Shown: positions 38,383 to 48,309, counted from the stretch's first letter. The stretch is 64,000 bases of DNA from Solirubrobacter sp963724195 (GCA_963724195.1 CAVRTQ010000023.1:62001-126000), one strand, 5' to 3'. Program-made: numbers and translations. Notes: a model not told the origin generated them from the sequence alone.

Positions 38383-40545
38383 TTAGATCGGGAGCGACAG
38401 GGTGAACTCTGAGCCCTGCCCGGGACCGACCGACTGCGCGGCGAGGGAGCCGCCCTGGTGCTCGAGCATCCGACGCGCGACGGCGAGCCCCATCCCGGTC
38501 CCCGGCGCGTCCGTGTCCCCGCGGGCGAAGAGCCCGAAGACGCGCTCCAGGTCGGCCGGCGAGAGCCCCACCCCGTTGTCGGCCACCCGCACCTCGACGG
38601 TCTGCTCGCCGACCTCCGCCGCGATCTCGACCTGCGGCCGCACGCCCTCGCGCCGGTACTTGATCGCGTTCGCGATCACGTTCTGGAGCACGAGCGCGAC
38701 CTCCGTCCGCGGCACCTCGACCGCCGGAAGGGGCTCGTGGACGACGATCTCGGCGCGCGCCTCGACCGCCGCCCCGCGCAACGCGTCCACCGCGTCCCGG
38801 ACCGCGACCGAGAGCTTCACCCGCTCGCCCGGCCCGGCGCCGAGGGCCACCTGCGCCACCTGCATCAGCGCCCGGATCTGGTCGCTGAGGCGAGTCACAG
38901 CGGTGTCGATGTGGCCGATCAGCTCACGCTCGTCGGCGTCCAGGCGCTCCTCGGCCGTCGCGATCACGGCGCCGGCGCTGAGCTTGATCGACTGCAGCGG
39001 CTCCTGCAGGTCGTGGCTCGCGGCGTACGCGAAGCGCTCGAGCTCGGTGTTGGAGCGTTCGAGCTGGGCGGCCCGTTCCTCCAGCGCGTGCTCGGTCTCG
39101 ACGAGGTCGGTGATGTCGCGGATGAGCGACAGCGAGCCGCTCCAGCTGCCGTCGAGGAGCGTGAGCGGCGCCACCGACACCTGCGCCGGGAAACGCGAGC
39201 CGTCGGGGCGCCGACGGGTCGTGCGCACGGTGAGCGTGCGGCCCGCGTGGACGTCGGCCACCTCTCGGGCAAACCCGTCCTGCTCGTCCTCGGGCACGAC
39301 CAGCTCGGCGTAGGAGCGGCCGATCGCGTCCTCGGCCCGCACCCCGAACATCGCCTCGGCACCCGGGTTCCAGGTCACGATCGCGCCGTGCTGGTCGCGC
39401 GCGACGATCGCGTCCGGCGCCGCCTCCACCAGCGCGGCCAGCTGCGCCTGGTCGGCCTCGGCACGCCGCAGCTCCGTCACATCGGACGCGATGACGCCCA
39501 CGGCCTCGGTCTCGCCGTCGGGACCGGGCAGCGGGAACTTGGTCGTCACGAACGCCCGCACGTGCCCGTCCGCGGACTCGAACTCGTCGTGGAAGGTCAT
39601 CGGCTCGCCGCCCGCGAGCACCTCGCGGTCCTGCTGCTCACTGCGCCGCGCCATGTCCGCCGGCAGCAGGTCGGCGTCCGTGAGGCCGACGAAGTCACGG
39701 CGGGGGCCATCGGCGGACTGCCAGCTGAACCCGAGATAGCGGCCGTCCAGGTCCTTGACCGCGATCGCGTTCGGCGCGTGCTCGATGATGCGGTCCAGCA
39801 GCCGGCGCGTGCGCTTGCGCTCGGAGACGTCCATGACCGTCAGCGCCGCCCCGATCACCGTCCCGTGCTTGCCGATGATCTCCGCGGCGCTGAGCTCCAC
39901 CTCGACGTGCGTGCCGTCGCGCCGCAACGCGACCGTCGGGCGCCGGAACGACCCGTTGGTCGCGAGCTCGGCGAACAGCCGCGGCGGGCCGATCCGGTAC
40001 TTCGGCGCGACGAGGTCGTCGCCGGAGCGCCCGATGATCTCGCCCGCGGACCATCCGAACAGGCGCTCCGCGGACGGGCTGAAGAACAGCACCGTGCCGT
40101 CGGTGTCGATCCCGAGGATCGCTTCGTTGGCGGCGTCGACGATCGCGCGCAGCCGCGCCGCGTCGGCTTCCGCCGCGATCCGCGCGGTCACGTCGCGCCC
40201 GACCGCGAGCAGCCCGACCGCGCCGCCGTCGTCGCCGACCAGCGGGGACAGCGTGACCTCCGCGAAGAACGTCGACCCGTCCTCGCGTTGCATCTCCATC
40301 ACGGACGGCGTGGCGACGTGTTCGCCGGCCACGATCCGCGCCGCCAGCCCGTGCGAGCGCGCCTGCTCGTCCGCGGAGGACAGCAGGCTCACGTGCTTGC
40401 CCTGCAGGCCGGCGGCCGTGGCGCCGAACAGCCGCTCAGCCGTGGGGTTGACGTAGCGCACGCACCCGTCGACCCCGGCCACGACCACCGCGTCGGGATA
40501 GCTGGCCGCCACAGCGGCCAGCATCGTGGTCAGATCGTCCGCCAC
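38383..40545 (-). CDS. Soluble multi-PAS sensor histidine kinase
   Basis: 720 residues, no membrane segment. Four PAS domains in series (about residues 5-120, 130-250, 255-370, 375-495; e.g. GVDGCVRYVNPTAERLFGAT, GTVLFFSPSAERLFGW, GAIVTWNPGAEAMFG), then a coiled HisKA with the phospho-acceptor His in FAYAASHDLQEPLQSIK, and a HATPase domain with VLQNVIANAIKY (N box), VRVADNGVGLSPAD (G1) and GTGMGLAVARRM (G2). The ASHDLQEPL version of the H box is shared with phytochrome-like kinases. Cytoplasmic redox, light or ligand sensing is likely. Partner regulator directly downstream. Confidence 0.93.
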   Translation of the reverse strand: MADDLTTMLAAVAASYPDAVVVAGVDGCVRYVNPTAERLFGATAAGLQGKHVSLLSSADEQARSHGLAARIVAGEHVATPSVMEMQREDGSTFFAEVTLSPLVGDDGGAVGLLAVGRDVTARIAAEADAARLRAIVDAANEAILGIDTDGTVLFFSPSAERLFGWSAGEIIGRSGDDLVAPKYRIGPPRLFAELATNGSFRRPTVALRRDGTHVEVELSAAEIIGKHGTVIGAALTVMDVSERKRTRRLLDRIIEHAPNAIAVKDLDGRYLGFSWQSADGPRRDFVGLTDADLLPADMARRSEQQDREVLAGGEPMTFHDEFESADGHVRAFVTTKFPLPGPDGETEAVGVIASDVTELRRAEADQAQLAALVEAAPDAIVARDQHGAIVTWNPGAEAMFGVRAEDAIGRSYAELVVPEDEQDGFAREVADVHAGRTLTVRTTRRRPDGSRFPAQVSVAPLTLLDGSWSGSLSLIRDITDLVETEHALEERAAQLERSNTELERFAYAASHDLQEPLQSIKLSAGAVIATAEERLDADERELIGHIDTAVTRLSDQIRALMQVAQVALGAGPGERVKLSVAVRDAVDALRGAAVEARAEIVVHEPLPAVEVPRTEVALVLQNVIANAIKYRREGVRPQVEIAAEVGEQTVEVRVADNGVGLSPADLERVFGLFARGDTDAPGTGMGLAVARRMLEHQGGSLAAQSVGPGQGSEFTLSLPI

Positions 40546-40603
40546 CCGGCCAGAATACGGGGCGGCCCAACGTCAGATGGTGAGCGTCGCGTCCCTCGTA
40601 CGC

Positions 40604-40897
40604 CTAGTCGACCATCGGCGCGTAGAACTCGCGCTTGCGGTCGAGCAGGCGCGGGATCGCGTCGCCGAAGCCGAGCGTCTTGAAGTGCTCGGTCTCGGTG
40701 TGGGCGACGTAGGCCGCCTCGTCCACGTACTGCTCGTAGATGAAGAACTTGGCCGGATCCTCGGGATCGCGGTTCGGGATGTAGACGAGCACACCCTCCT
40801 CGGCGCGCGAAGGCTCGACGAGCGCCGACAGGCAGCGTGCGACTTCCTCTTCCTCGCCGGGCTTGGCAGTCCAGGTCACCGCGACGGTGTAGGCCAT
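40604..40897 (-). CDS. ABM-domain (quinol monooxygenase-like) protein
   Basis: 97 residues, a single antibiotic-biosynthesis-monooxygenase (ABM) domain: VAVTWTAKPGEEEEVARCLS, YIPNRDPEDPAKFFIYEQYV, DEAAYVAHTETEHFKTLGFG. Such dimeric ferredoxin-like proteins oxidise quinols or act as small oxygenases without cofactors. The start lies 22 bp inside the end of the xdhC gene, so it belongs to the Mo-hydroxylase operon and may act on its product. Confidence 0.85.
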   Translation of the reverse strand: MAYTVAVTWTAKPGEEEEVARCLSALVEPSRAEEGVLVYIPNRDPEDPAKFFIYEQYVDEAAYVAHTETEHFKTLGFGDAIPRLLDRKREFYAPMVD

Positions 40898-42036
40898 GCT
40901 TGTTCTTCCTTTTCGTTGAGTACGTCCGCGTGCCGGATCGGCCCGTGGGCCTCCCGGAGCGGCATGCCGTGGCGCCCGGCACGGTGGGCGATGATCTCGG
41001 CCAGGACGGCGACGGCCGTCTCCTCCACGGTGGAGGCGCCGATGTCCAGCCCGCAGGGCGCGAAGATGCGGTCGATTTCCTCGTCGGTCACGCCGACGTC
41101 GCGGAGCCGCCGGTTGCGGTCCGCGGTGGTGTTGCGCGAGCCCAGCGCGCCGATGTAGCCGGCGCCGGTCTTCAGCGCGGCCTGCACGGCGGGGACGTCG
41201 AGCTTCGGGTCGTGCGTGAAGATCAGCACCGAGTCGCGCCGGCCGAGCTCGACGCCGTCGAGCACGGCGTCCGGCCAGCCCACCTCGGTCTCGGCGGCGG
41301 CGCTGAAGCGGCGGGACTTCAGGAACGCGGAGCGCGGGTCGGCGATCGTCACGCGGTAGCCGAGGCCCTTCGCCAACGGGGCGAGCGCGCTCGAGAAGTC
41401 GATCGCGCCGAACACGACCATCCGCGGCGGCTCGGCCTGGATCGAGTTGTAGACGCGCAGGCCGGAGCCCAGCGAAGCGCCGTCCTCCCCGAAGTCGCGC
41501 AGCGAGGAGCGCCCCTCGTCGAGCAGCCCTTGCGCCTCGCGCTTGGCGTTCTTGTCCAGCAGCTCGCCCTGACCCAGCGACCCGAGCGTCCGTTCGGCGT
41601 CGACGAACAGCTTCGCGCCGGCGTTCTCGCCGTCCAGCAGCGTCACGAGCCCGGCGGGCGTGTGGTCGATCGTCGCCTGCAGATCGGCCAGCACGGCCTC
41701 CTGGTGCTCGGCCCGGATCTCGTGGATGAAGATGTGGACGATCCCGCCGCACATCAGGCCGACGGTGCCCGCCAGCTCGTCGGAGATGCCGTAGGTGACG
41801 AGCTGGGGAGGCGCACCCGTCTCCAGCATCTCCATCGCGGCCGCGGCGACCGCGCCCTCGACGCACCCGCCGGTGATCGAGCCTTCGATCCCGCCCTGGT
41901 CGTCGATGTACATGGACGCGCCGACGTCCAGCGGCGAGGAGCCTTCGACCTCGACGAGCAGCCCAGCCGCGACCCGCCGGCCATCACGCAGCCATCCGGC
42001 GACGGCGCTGGCGGTGTGTTGGACTGGACGGGTCAT
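40876..42036 (-). CDS. xdhC: XdhC-family molybdenum cofactor maturation factor
   Basis: 386 residues. XdhC proteins bind Moco, promote its sulfuration and load it into xanthine-dehydrogenase-type hydroxylases. Both halves are present: N-terminal GASMYIDDQGGIEGSITGGC with CGG in GLMCGGIVHIFIHE, and a C-terminal Rossmann-type domain with RMVVFGAIDFSSALAPLA, GYIGALGSRNTTADRNRR and FAPCGLDIGAST. Full length, no frameshift. Lies downstream of the hydroxylase subunits and MoxR-VWA genes in one minus-strand operon. Confidence 0.92.
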   Translation of the reverse strand: MTRPVQHTASAVAGWLRDGRRVAAGLLVEVEGSSPLDVGASMYIDDQGGIEGSITGGCVEGAVAAAAMEMLETGAPPQLVTYGISDELAGTVGLMCGGIVHIFIHEIRAEHQEAVLADLQATIDHTPAGLVTLLDGENAGAKLFVDAERTLGSLGQGELLDKNAKREAQGLLDEGRSSLRDFGEDGASLGSGLRVYNSIQAEPPRMVVFGAIDFSSALAPLAKGLGYRVTIADPRSAFLKSRRFSAAAETEVGWPDAVLDGVELGRRDSVLIFTHDPKLDVPAVQAALKTGAGYIGALGSRNTTADRNRRLRDVGVTDEEIDRIFAPCGLDIGASTVEETAVAVLAEIIAHRAGRHGMPLREAHGPIRHADVLNEKEEQAWPTPSR

Positions 42037-42039
42037 GTC

Positions 42040-42924
42040 TCAAGCCTCCTCGAGCCGGTACACGCGGCGCGCGGTTCGGCCGAGGATGTCGTCCTGCACG
42101 TCCTGCGGGAAGCCGGCCAACACGCCGAACCACGCATTGACCAGGCTAGAGAAGTCGGTCCAGATGCTTTCCACCGGGAAGTTGGTCCCGAACATCGCGC
42201 GGTCGGACCCGAACTCGTCCACGACCACCTGCGTGACGGTCTTGATCCAGTCCGGGTCGACGCGGTGGATGAACGTGCCCTGGCCGGACAGCTTGACGTT
42301 GAGGTTCGGGAACTGCGCGATCTCGTGCAGGAACTCGCGCCACGGCTCGCCCTCGATCGGCATGCCGGCGTGGATGATCACGAACGTCACGTCGGGATGG
42401 TTGCCGAGCAGCTCCTTCACGTACGGGAGCTGGTTCGGGAACGCCTGCAGCTCGAACACCCAGCCGCGCTCGGCGATCCGCTCCAGGTTCTCGTTGAAGA
42501 TCGGGTCGAGCATCGCGTCCGCGGACTTGGCGAACCGGAACGCCTCGTGCTCGTGCCAGTGCACCTGCAGGCGGCAGCCGCGCATCAGCGGCGAGGCGGC
42601 GGTCTGCGCGTCGAACGTCTCCATCGCGCGCGGGCTGAACAGGTCGGCGGAGCCGACGATCGCGCTCGGCCAGCCCGTCTCCTCGTGCTGGGACTGGACC
42701 CACTTGACCTCGTCCACGGAGCGGTCCAGCGGCCAGTTGGCCTGCGTGTAGACCGACTGCGTGAAGCCGTGCGCGGCTGCGGAGGCGCCGTACTCGGCGG
42801 CGAGGTAGTCGCGCTGCTGCAGGGACTCGTAGGGCCCGAAGATGCGCGGGATCATCGGCCCGCTCAGCCACGGCAGGTCCTGCACCCGCCAGATGTGGTG
42901 ATGGGCGTCGACGTATCCGCTCAC
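42040..42924 (-). CDS. Amidohydrolase-family (lactonase-like) hydrolase
   Basis: 294 residues, TIM-barrel amidohydrolase_2 family. Metal-binding motif VDAHHHIW at the N-terminus, VHWHEHEAFRF mid-protein, VIIHAGMPIEG, and the late catalytic-Asp region AMFGTNFPVES. Close in pattern to L-fuconolactone or 2-pyrone-4,6-dicarboxylate hydrolases. Coupled to the VWA gene (GTGA overlap). Likely hydrolyses a lactone or ring-opened intermediate of the pathway begun by the Mo-hydroxylase; substrate inferred only from context. Confidence 0.85.
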   Translation of the reverse strand: MSGYVDAHHHIWRVQDLPWLSGPMIPRIFGPYESLQQRDYLAAEYGASAAAHGFTQSVYTQANWPLDRSVDEVKWVQSQHEETGWPSAIVGSADLFSPRAMETFDAQTAASPLMRGCRLQVHWHEHEAFRFAKSADAMLDPIFNENLERIAERGWVFELQAFPNQLPYVKELLGNHPDVTFVIIHAGMPIEGEPWREFLHEIAQFPNLNVKLSGQGTFIHRVDPDWIKTVTQVVVDEFGSDRAMFGTNFPVESIWTDFSSLVNAWFGVLAGFPQDVQDDILGRTARRVYRLEEA

Positions 42925-43989
42925 AGTTCACGCACCCTTTCCAACAAGGTCTGAAGGTCCCGCGCGCCGGCCAGCTCGACGTCGTCGAGGATCGCCGCCA
43001 TGCCGCGCGTGACCGGTCGGTACTCCGGGTGGAGCGCCAGCGGCGACCACCACAACAACTTGTGCGACAGGCGCGAGAGGCGCTCCACGGCCGCGACCAT
43101 CAGCGCCGGGTCGCCGCGCTCGAGCCCGTCGGAGAGGACGATCGTGAGCGCGCCGCGCGCCCGGTCGGCGTAGCGCGGCGTGGCGACGAACTCGTGCAGC
43201 GCCGGCCCGATCCGCGTGCCGCCGTCCGCGTCCTCGACCACCGCGGACACGTCGGCGAGCGCCGTGCTCAGCTCCCGCGAGCGCAGCTGGCGCGTCACGC
43301 GCGTGAGCCGCGTCCCGAACGTGAACGTCTCGCACTGCGCCGCCCACGCGAAGCGCAGGTAGTCCGGCGTGTGCTCGCGCAGGGAGCCGGAGACGTCGAT
43401 CAGCAGCAGCAGCGGCCGCGTGCGCTGCGGACGGCCACGGCGGGCGAGCATCGTGATCTCGCCCGTGCGCGTGGCGTGGCGCAGCGTGCGGCGCACGTCG
43501 ATCGAGCCGCGCCGGTGCGGCCGATGCCGGCGCGAACGGATCGTCGGCAGGTGCTGGGCGAGCGCCCGGCGCAACTCGGCCAGGTCGTCGGTCGTGCCGT
43601 CGAACGCGCGCTTGTGGCGCAGGTCGTGGACGCTCGCGGTCTTGCCGGTGCCCTCGGCCAGCATCATCGGCTCGGCCTCGCCGCCGCCCTGCGGCTCGGG
43701 CGCCTCCTCCTCGCCCGCCTCCGTGCGGGGCCGGCTGGGGTGGGGCGCCGAGGAAGTGCATGGCGAACACCGCATCGAAGAAGGGGATGTCTTCCAGGCG
43801 GGTGACGAGGGTCACGCGCGCCAGCCAGTAGAGGCGCTGGATGTCGTGCGGCGGCACGTCGCGCACGGCGGTGAGGAAGTCGACGCGCCGCTCCGTGCCG
43901 ACACGCCGAGCGCCGCGACGAACTCGTCGAGCAGACACGCGAGTGTTCGTTTTCCCGCGCTGGGGCGGGAAAGTGAACTCTCGCGTCAC
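42921..43989 (-). CDS. CoxE-like VWA protein of the second Mo-hydroxylase (frameshifted)
   Basis: About 355 residues after one net frameshift near 43740. The C-terminal VWA domain has the MIDAS motif LLLIDVSGSLREHT and later RGALTIVLSDGLERGDPALM. N-terminal IQRLYWLARVTLVTRLEDIP matches the CoxE helical region. The GTG start overlaps the MoxR stop (GTGA). The first about 20 codons are occupied by a large inverted repeat; in another frame LLDEFVAALGV, the expected CoxE beginning, is visible, so extra compensating shifts are possible. Pairs with the adjacent MoxR ATPase in enzyme maturation. Confidence 0.8.
43935..43988. repeat. 54-bp imperfect inverted repeat at the start of the VWA gene
   Basis: Two 24-base arms, 43935-43958 and 43965-43988, complementary at 19 of 24 positions with a six-base loop GCTGGG; the inner eight pairs TTTCCCGC/GCGGGAAA are perfect. 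It spans the MoxR stop and the first codons of the VWA gene, a place where coding constraint would normally prevent a long hairpin. Confidence 0.65.
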
Positions 43990-44833
43990 AGGTCGAGTCC
44001 GTTCAGCACGGTTTCGGTGTCCTCCGCCTCTTTCACCAGCAGGCCCAACGCCCGGCGCAGCGCGGTCGGCCACTCCGCTCCCTCATCGGTGAGCAGTTTG
44101 GCGGCCTGGCCCCACTCGATCGTCTCGGCGATGCCGGGCGGCTTGATCAGCTCCAACGCGCGCACGCCCGCCACCGCCGCGACCAGCGACGCCGCCGCAT
44201 CGGCCGACAACCCCGGCACCTTCGCCTCGATGATGCGCAGCTCGCGCGACGAGTCCGGGAACGCGATCCAGTGGTAGAGGCACCGCCGCTTCAAGCGCGT
44301 CGTGCAGCTCACGCGTGCGGTTCGAGGTCATGATCACGATCGGCCGCTCGACCGCCGTGATCGTCCCGAGCTCGGGGATCGTGATCTGGAAGTCGCTCAG
44401 GAACTCGAGCAGGAACGCCTCGAACTCCGAGTCCGCCCGGTCGATCTCGTCGATCAGCAGCACGCACGGCGTCCGCAGCGCGCGCAGCAGCGGCCGCTCC
44501 ATCAGGAACGACTCGTCGTAGAGCTCGCCGACCGGCTTGCCCTCGGCCTCGCACGTGCGGATCGCCAGCAGCTGCTTGGGGTGATCCCACTCGTACAGCG
44601 CCTGCGCCGCGTCCAGCCCTTCGTAGCACTGCAGACGGATCAGCTCGCGCTCGTTCACGCGCGCGAGCACCTTCGCGATCTCCGTCTTGCCGACGCCCGG
44701 CTCGCCCTCCAGCAGCGAGGGGCCGGCCGAGCGTCAGCGCGAGGTGGGCGGCGGTGAGCAGGCCTTCGTCGGCGAAGTACCGCTCCGCCGCCAACCGCCG
44801 CCCGAGGTCCTCGATCGGATCAGGCACTGACAC
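43986..44833 (-). CDS. MoxR-family ATPase of the second Mo-hydroxylase (two frameshifts)
   Basis: 281 residues after removing one base near 44720 and one T near 44292. AAA+ MoxR protein similar to CoxD at 3264: LIRLQCYEGLDAAQALYEWD, Walker B VLLIDEIDRADSEFEAFLLE, sensor IVIMTSNRTRELHDALKRRC, Walker A GEPGVGKTE just after the first shift. GTG start overlaps the end of the Mo subunit gene. Acts with the following VWA protein as a chaperone for Mo-site assembly, by analogy with CoxD-CoxE. Confidence 0.85.
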
Positions 44834-47176
44834 CGTTGAGCTCGTCCAGCCCGCGCAGCACCGACTCCGGCGTGAACGGCATCTCCGTCAGCCGCACGCC
44901 GCACGCGTCGAACACCGCGTTGGCGATCGCCGGGATCGGCGCGTTGGCCGTCATCTCGCCGATGCCCTTCGCGCCGTACGGCCCGTTGGCCGCCGGGAAC
45001 TCGATGATGTCGGACTCCATCGCGGCGTTGTCCGCCGGCCCGGGCATCAGGTACTCCTCGAAGTCCCGCGGCCCGTGGTCGCGCTGCGGGTAGTACGGGT
45101 CCGTCGCCTCGAACAGCGCGTGCGAGATGCCCATCCAGGCCCCGCCCTCGATCTGCTGCTTGGCCATCTTCGGGTTGATCGCGCGGCCGACCTCGTAGAC
45201 GTTGTGCAGCGCGAGCACCTCGATGACGCCGGTCTCGTCGTCGACCTCGACGTCCGCCACCGTGCAGGCGTGCGCCTGCGCCGAGTCCGGGTCCATCTTG
45301 CCGGTCTCGGGGTCCGGGTACGAGCGCTCCTTGAGGAAGATGCCGCGGCCCGCGATCGTGCGGCCGAGCTTGAAGTGCGCGGCCAGCGCCAGGTCGACGA
45401 CGTGGATCTTGACTTCCTCGGAGCCCTTGAGCTTGATGAAGCCGGTGCCGTCGGTCTCCAGGTCCGCGGCGTCCACCTCGAGCTCCTCCGCGGCGGCCTC
45501 GAGCATCGCCTCGCGGGCCTCCCGCGCGGCCATGATCACGGCGTTGCCGACGCGGTGCGTGCCGCGCGAGGCGAACGTGCCCATGCAGTGCGGGCCCGTG
45601 TCGGTGTCGGCGGTGTCGACGATGATGTTCTCGTAGGGGAGACCCAAGGTCTCCGCGGCCACCTGCGCCGCGACCGTCTTCAGGCCCTGGCCGAGATCGA
45701 CGCTCGACAGAGACACGACGAAGTTGCCGGTCGTGGTCGAGTGCACGAGCGCCTGCGTCGGGTCACCGCCGAGGTTCATGCCCGTGGGGTAGTTGACGGC
45801 GGCGTAGCCCCGTCCGCGCAGCTTGGCCATCTCAGCGACCTTCCTTCGACGACATCGCCAGGTACTCGGCGGGCAACTCGTGGCCGACCTGCTCGGCCGC
45901 CTTCTGGATGACCTCGATCAGCGCCGTGCCCTCCGCGACCTTGTGGTGGGCCTTCATGTCCCCGTCGCGGTAGGCGTTCTTGAGCCGGATCTGCAGCGGG
46001 TCGAGGTCCAGCGCGCGGGCGATCCGGTCCATCTGCGTCTCGAGCGCGAAGTCCCCGATCGTCACGCCGAAGCCGCGCATGGCCGACGACGGCGTGCGGT
46101 TGGTGTACACGCACCACGAGTCGATGTGGACGTTCGGGATGCTGTACGGGCCGGGCATGTGCGCGGCGGCCTTCGTGGCCGCGTACGGGCTGTGGCGGCT
46201 GTACGCGCCGGCGTCCGCGTAGAGCGTGACCTGACGGGCGACGATCGTCCCGTCGTTCATCACGCCGTCCTTGATGTAGATGCGCTCGGCCGCGCGCGGG
46301 GAGGAGATCTGCATCTCCTCGTAGCGGTCATAGACGTACTTGACCGGCTTGCCCGTCTTCATCGCGGCGATGCAGGTGATCGGCTCCACGGTCACGTCGA
46401 CCTTGCCGCCGAACCCGCCGCCGACCGTGCCGCCGACGACCTGCAGCTTGCCGAACGGCACGTCGAGGATGAGCGCCGTGTTGTCGAGCGTGAAGAACGC
46501 CGCCTGCGTGTTCGAGTAGATCTTCAGGCGCCCGTCGTGCCGGGGCTCGACGATGCAGCCCGTCGTCTCCGTCGGGGCCTGCTCGATCGGCTTGGACTGG
46601 TACTTGAACTCGAAGACGTGGTCCGCCTCGGCGAACCCCTTCTCCACGTCGCCCAGACGCACGCGCCGGCAGTGGTGGCCCTCGTACTCGAAGTAGTTCG
46701 TGCCGTGCGGCTTGAGCGGGAAGGCGTCCGGCTTGACCGCCTCCTCGACGTCGAAGATCGGCTCCAGGTCCTCGTAGACGACCTTCACCGCGGCCGCGCC
46801 CTCGCGGGCGGCGCGCTCGGTCGTGGCCACCACGGCCACGATCGGCTCGCCGTACCAGAGGACCTTCTTCTCGGCCAGCACCAGCTCTTCGGGATAGCCG
46901 ACGTTGATGAGCGTGAGGACCGTGTACCAGTTCTTCGGCACGTCCTCGTGCGTGAGGATCTTCACGACGCCCTTGACGGCCTCGGCGGCCGACGTGTCCA
47001 CCGACGACGATGTTCGCGTGGTGGCGCTCGGAGCGGTGCATCTTCAGATGCAGCATCCCGGCGGGGTTGACGTCCTCGAAGAACTGCGTGCGGCCGGTCA
47101 CGTGGCCGAGCGAGTCCAGGCGCTGGACGGGCTTGCCGATGACGTCGAACTTCTCGCTGCTGTCGGTCGCGCTCAT
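44820..47176 (-). CDS. Molybdopterin-binding large subunit, xanthine/aldehyde hydroxylase type (two frameshifts)
   Basis: 784 residues if one base near 46997 and one near 45832 are removed. N-terminal domain begins FDVIGKPVQRLDSLGHVTGR. The Mo-site loop is TPSSAMRGFGVTIGD, i.e. the AMRGFG version of xanthine/aldehyde hydroxylases, with no copper-binding Cys, so this is not CODH. GGTVGGGFGGK, SSVDLGQGLKTVAAQ and the catalytic Glu in GAKGIGEMTANAP are intact. As sequenced, the protein breaks at TGA-G-ATG (45834-45828) into 447- and 336-residue pieces; SKEGREMAKLRGRGY across the join argues for a frameshift rather than a split subunit. ATGA overlap with the upstream [2Fe-2S] gene. Confidence 0.85.
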
Positions 47177-47643
47177 GCCGTGGCCTCCGCGGCGATCAGG
47201 ATCGCCTCGATGATGCTCTCGTAGCCCGTGCAGCGGCAGACGTTGCCGGAGATCGCCGTCACGACGTCCTCGCGGGTCGGGTTCGGGTTGGCCGCGAGCA
47301 ACGCCTCGGCGGCCATGATCATCCCGGGCGTGCAGAAGCCGCACTGGGTGGCGAAGTTGTCCAGGAACGCCTGCTGGAGCGGGGACAGCCCGTCGGCGGG
47401 CGTCGTGCCTTCGAGCGTCTTCACGTCCGAGCCGTTGATCGTCTCGACCGGGACCAGGCAGCTCATCACGGCCTGGCCGTCGACGTGGCAGGTGCAGGTG
47501 CCGCACGTCCCGACGCCACAACCGCGCTTGGCGGCGGTGAGGCCGAGCGTGTCGCGCAACGCGCCGAGCAGGGTCGTGCCCGGCTTGGCGATGAACTCCT
47601 CTTCGGAGCCGTTGACCGTGATCTCGATGACGCTAGACGGCAT
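47173..47643 (-). CDS. [2Fe-2S] small subunit of the second Mo-hydroxylase
   Basis: 156 residues. Ferredoxin-type cluster ligands in RGCGVGTCGTCTCHVDGQAV and the following MSC; second cluster in TQCGFCTPGMIM and NVCRCTGYESI. Electron carrier between the Mo subunit and the FAD subunit encoded on either side. Start ATG lies within the end of the FAD gene (11-bp overlap). Normal length and uninterrupted. Confidence 0.94.
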   Translation of the reverse strand: MPSSVIEITVNGSEEEFIAKPGTTLLGALRDTLGLTAAKRGCGVGTCGTCTCHVDGQAVMSCLVPVETINGSDVKTLEGTTPADGLSPLQQAFLDNFATQCGFCTPGMIMAAEALLAANPNPTREDVVTAISGNVCRCTGYESIIEAILIAAEATA

Positions 47644-48307
47644 TGGTCAGAGCCCTCCGGACGTGGACGGGCAGGACACGACGGCGGTACCAGGCGCTGG
47701 CGTACGCGTCGTCGAACGGGTCGGCGGCCTCGAGGGCGGCCTCGGCCGCGCCGTCGATGTCGCCCTCGGCGAGCTTGGCTTCGGCCGCGAGCGCGCGGAC
47801 GGGCTCGCGGGCGACGCCGCCGAGCGCGATCCGCTCGCCGTCGGAGGCGACGGTCACGATCGAGGCGCTGTTCTGCTTGCGGCGCATGGCCTTGGTGTAG
47901 AACCACTGCTCCGGCACCGTGAAGCTGATGCTCGTGACGAGCTGGTCGCCGGCCTTCTCGATCTGGGCGTCCAGCGCGAGCAGGCACACGGCCAGGTCGC
48001 CGTGCGGCTGCGGGGCGAACAGGTTGCCGCCGACCGTGGCCATGTTGCGGATGGTGGGGGAGGCGATCGACGCGATCGAGTCGCGCAGGAACGGCACTTC
48101 GCGGGCGAGCTCGGTGAGCGTCGCCGTCGCGCCGACCGTCACGCGATCACCGTCGACGGACACGCCGCCCAGGCCCGCCTTGCGCAGGCTGATGATCGAC
48201 TCGGTCGGGCCGAGATGGGGGTAGATGCCGGTGCAGCCGGCGACGAGCACGCCCTCGCCGAGCAGCCCGAGGACCTCGTCGACCGAGGTCGGAACGTGGA
48301 CCTTCAT
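47633..48307 (-). CDS. FAD-binding subunit of the second Mo-hydroxylase
   Basis: 224 residues, shorter than the usual about 290 for CoxM-type subunits. The PCMH FAD-binding core is recognisable: VPTSVDEVLGLLGEGVLVAG, IASPTIRNMATVGGNLFAPQ (the conserved TIRNxATxGGN flavin loop). The C-terminal domain is compact. No frameshift is apparent, so the shortness seems genuine. ATG lies 2 bp after the end of the FAH-family gene. Confidence 0.88.
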   Translation of the reverse strand: MKVHVPTSVDEVLGLLGEGVLVAGCTGIYPHLGPTESIISLRKAGLGGVSVDGDRVTVGATATLTELAREVPFLRDSIASIASPTIRNMATVGGNLFAPQPHGDLAVCLLALDAQIEKAGDQLVTSISFTVPEQWFYTKAMRRKQNSASIVTVASDGERIALGGVAREPVRALAAEAKLAEGDIDGAAEAALEAADPFDDAYASAWYRRRVLPVHVRRALTNAV

Positions 48308-48309
48308 CG

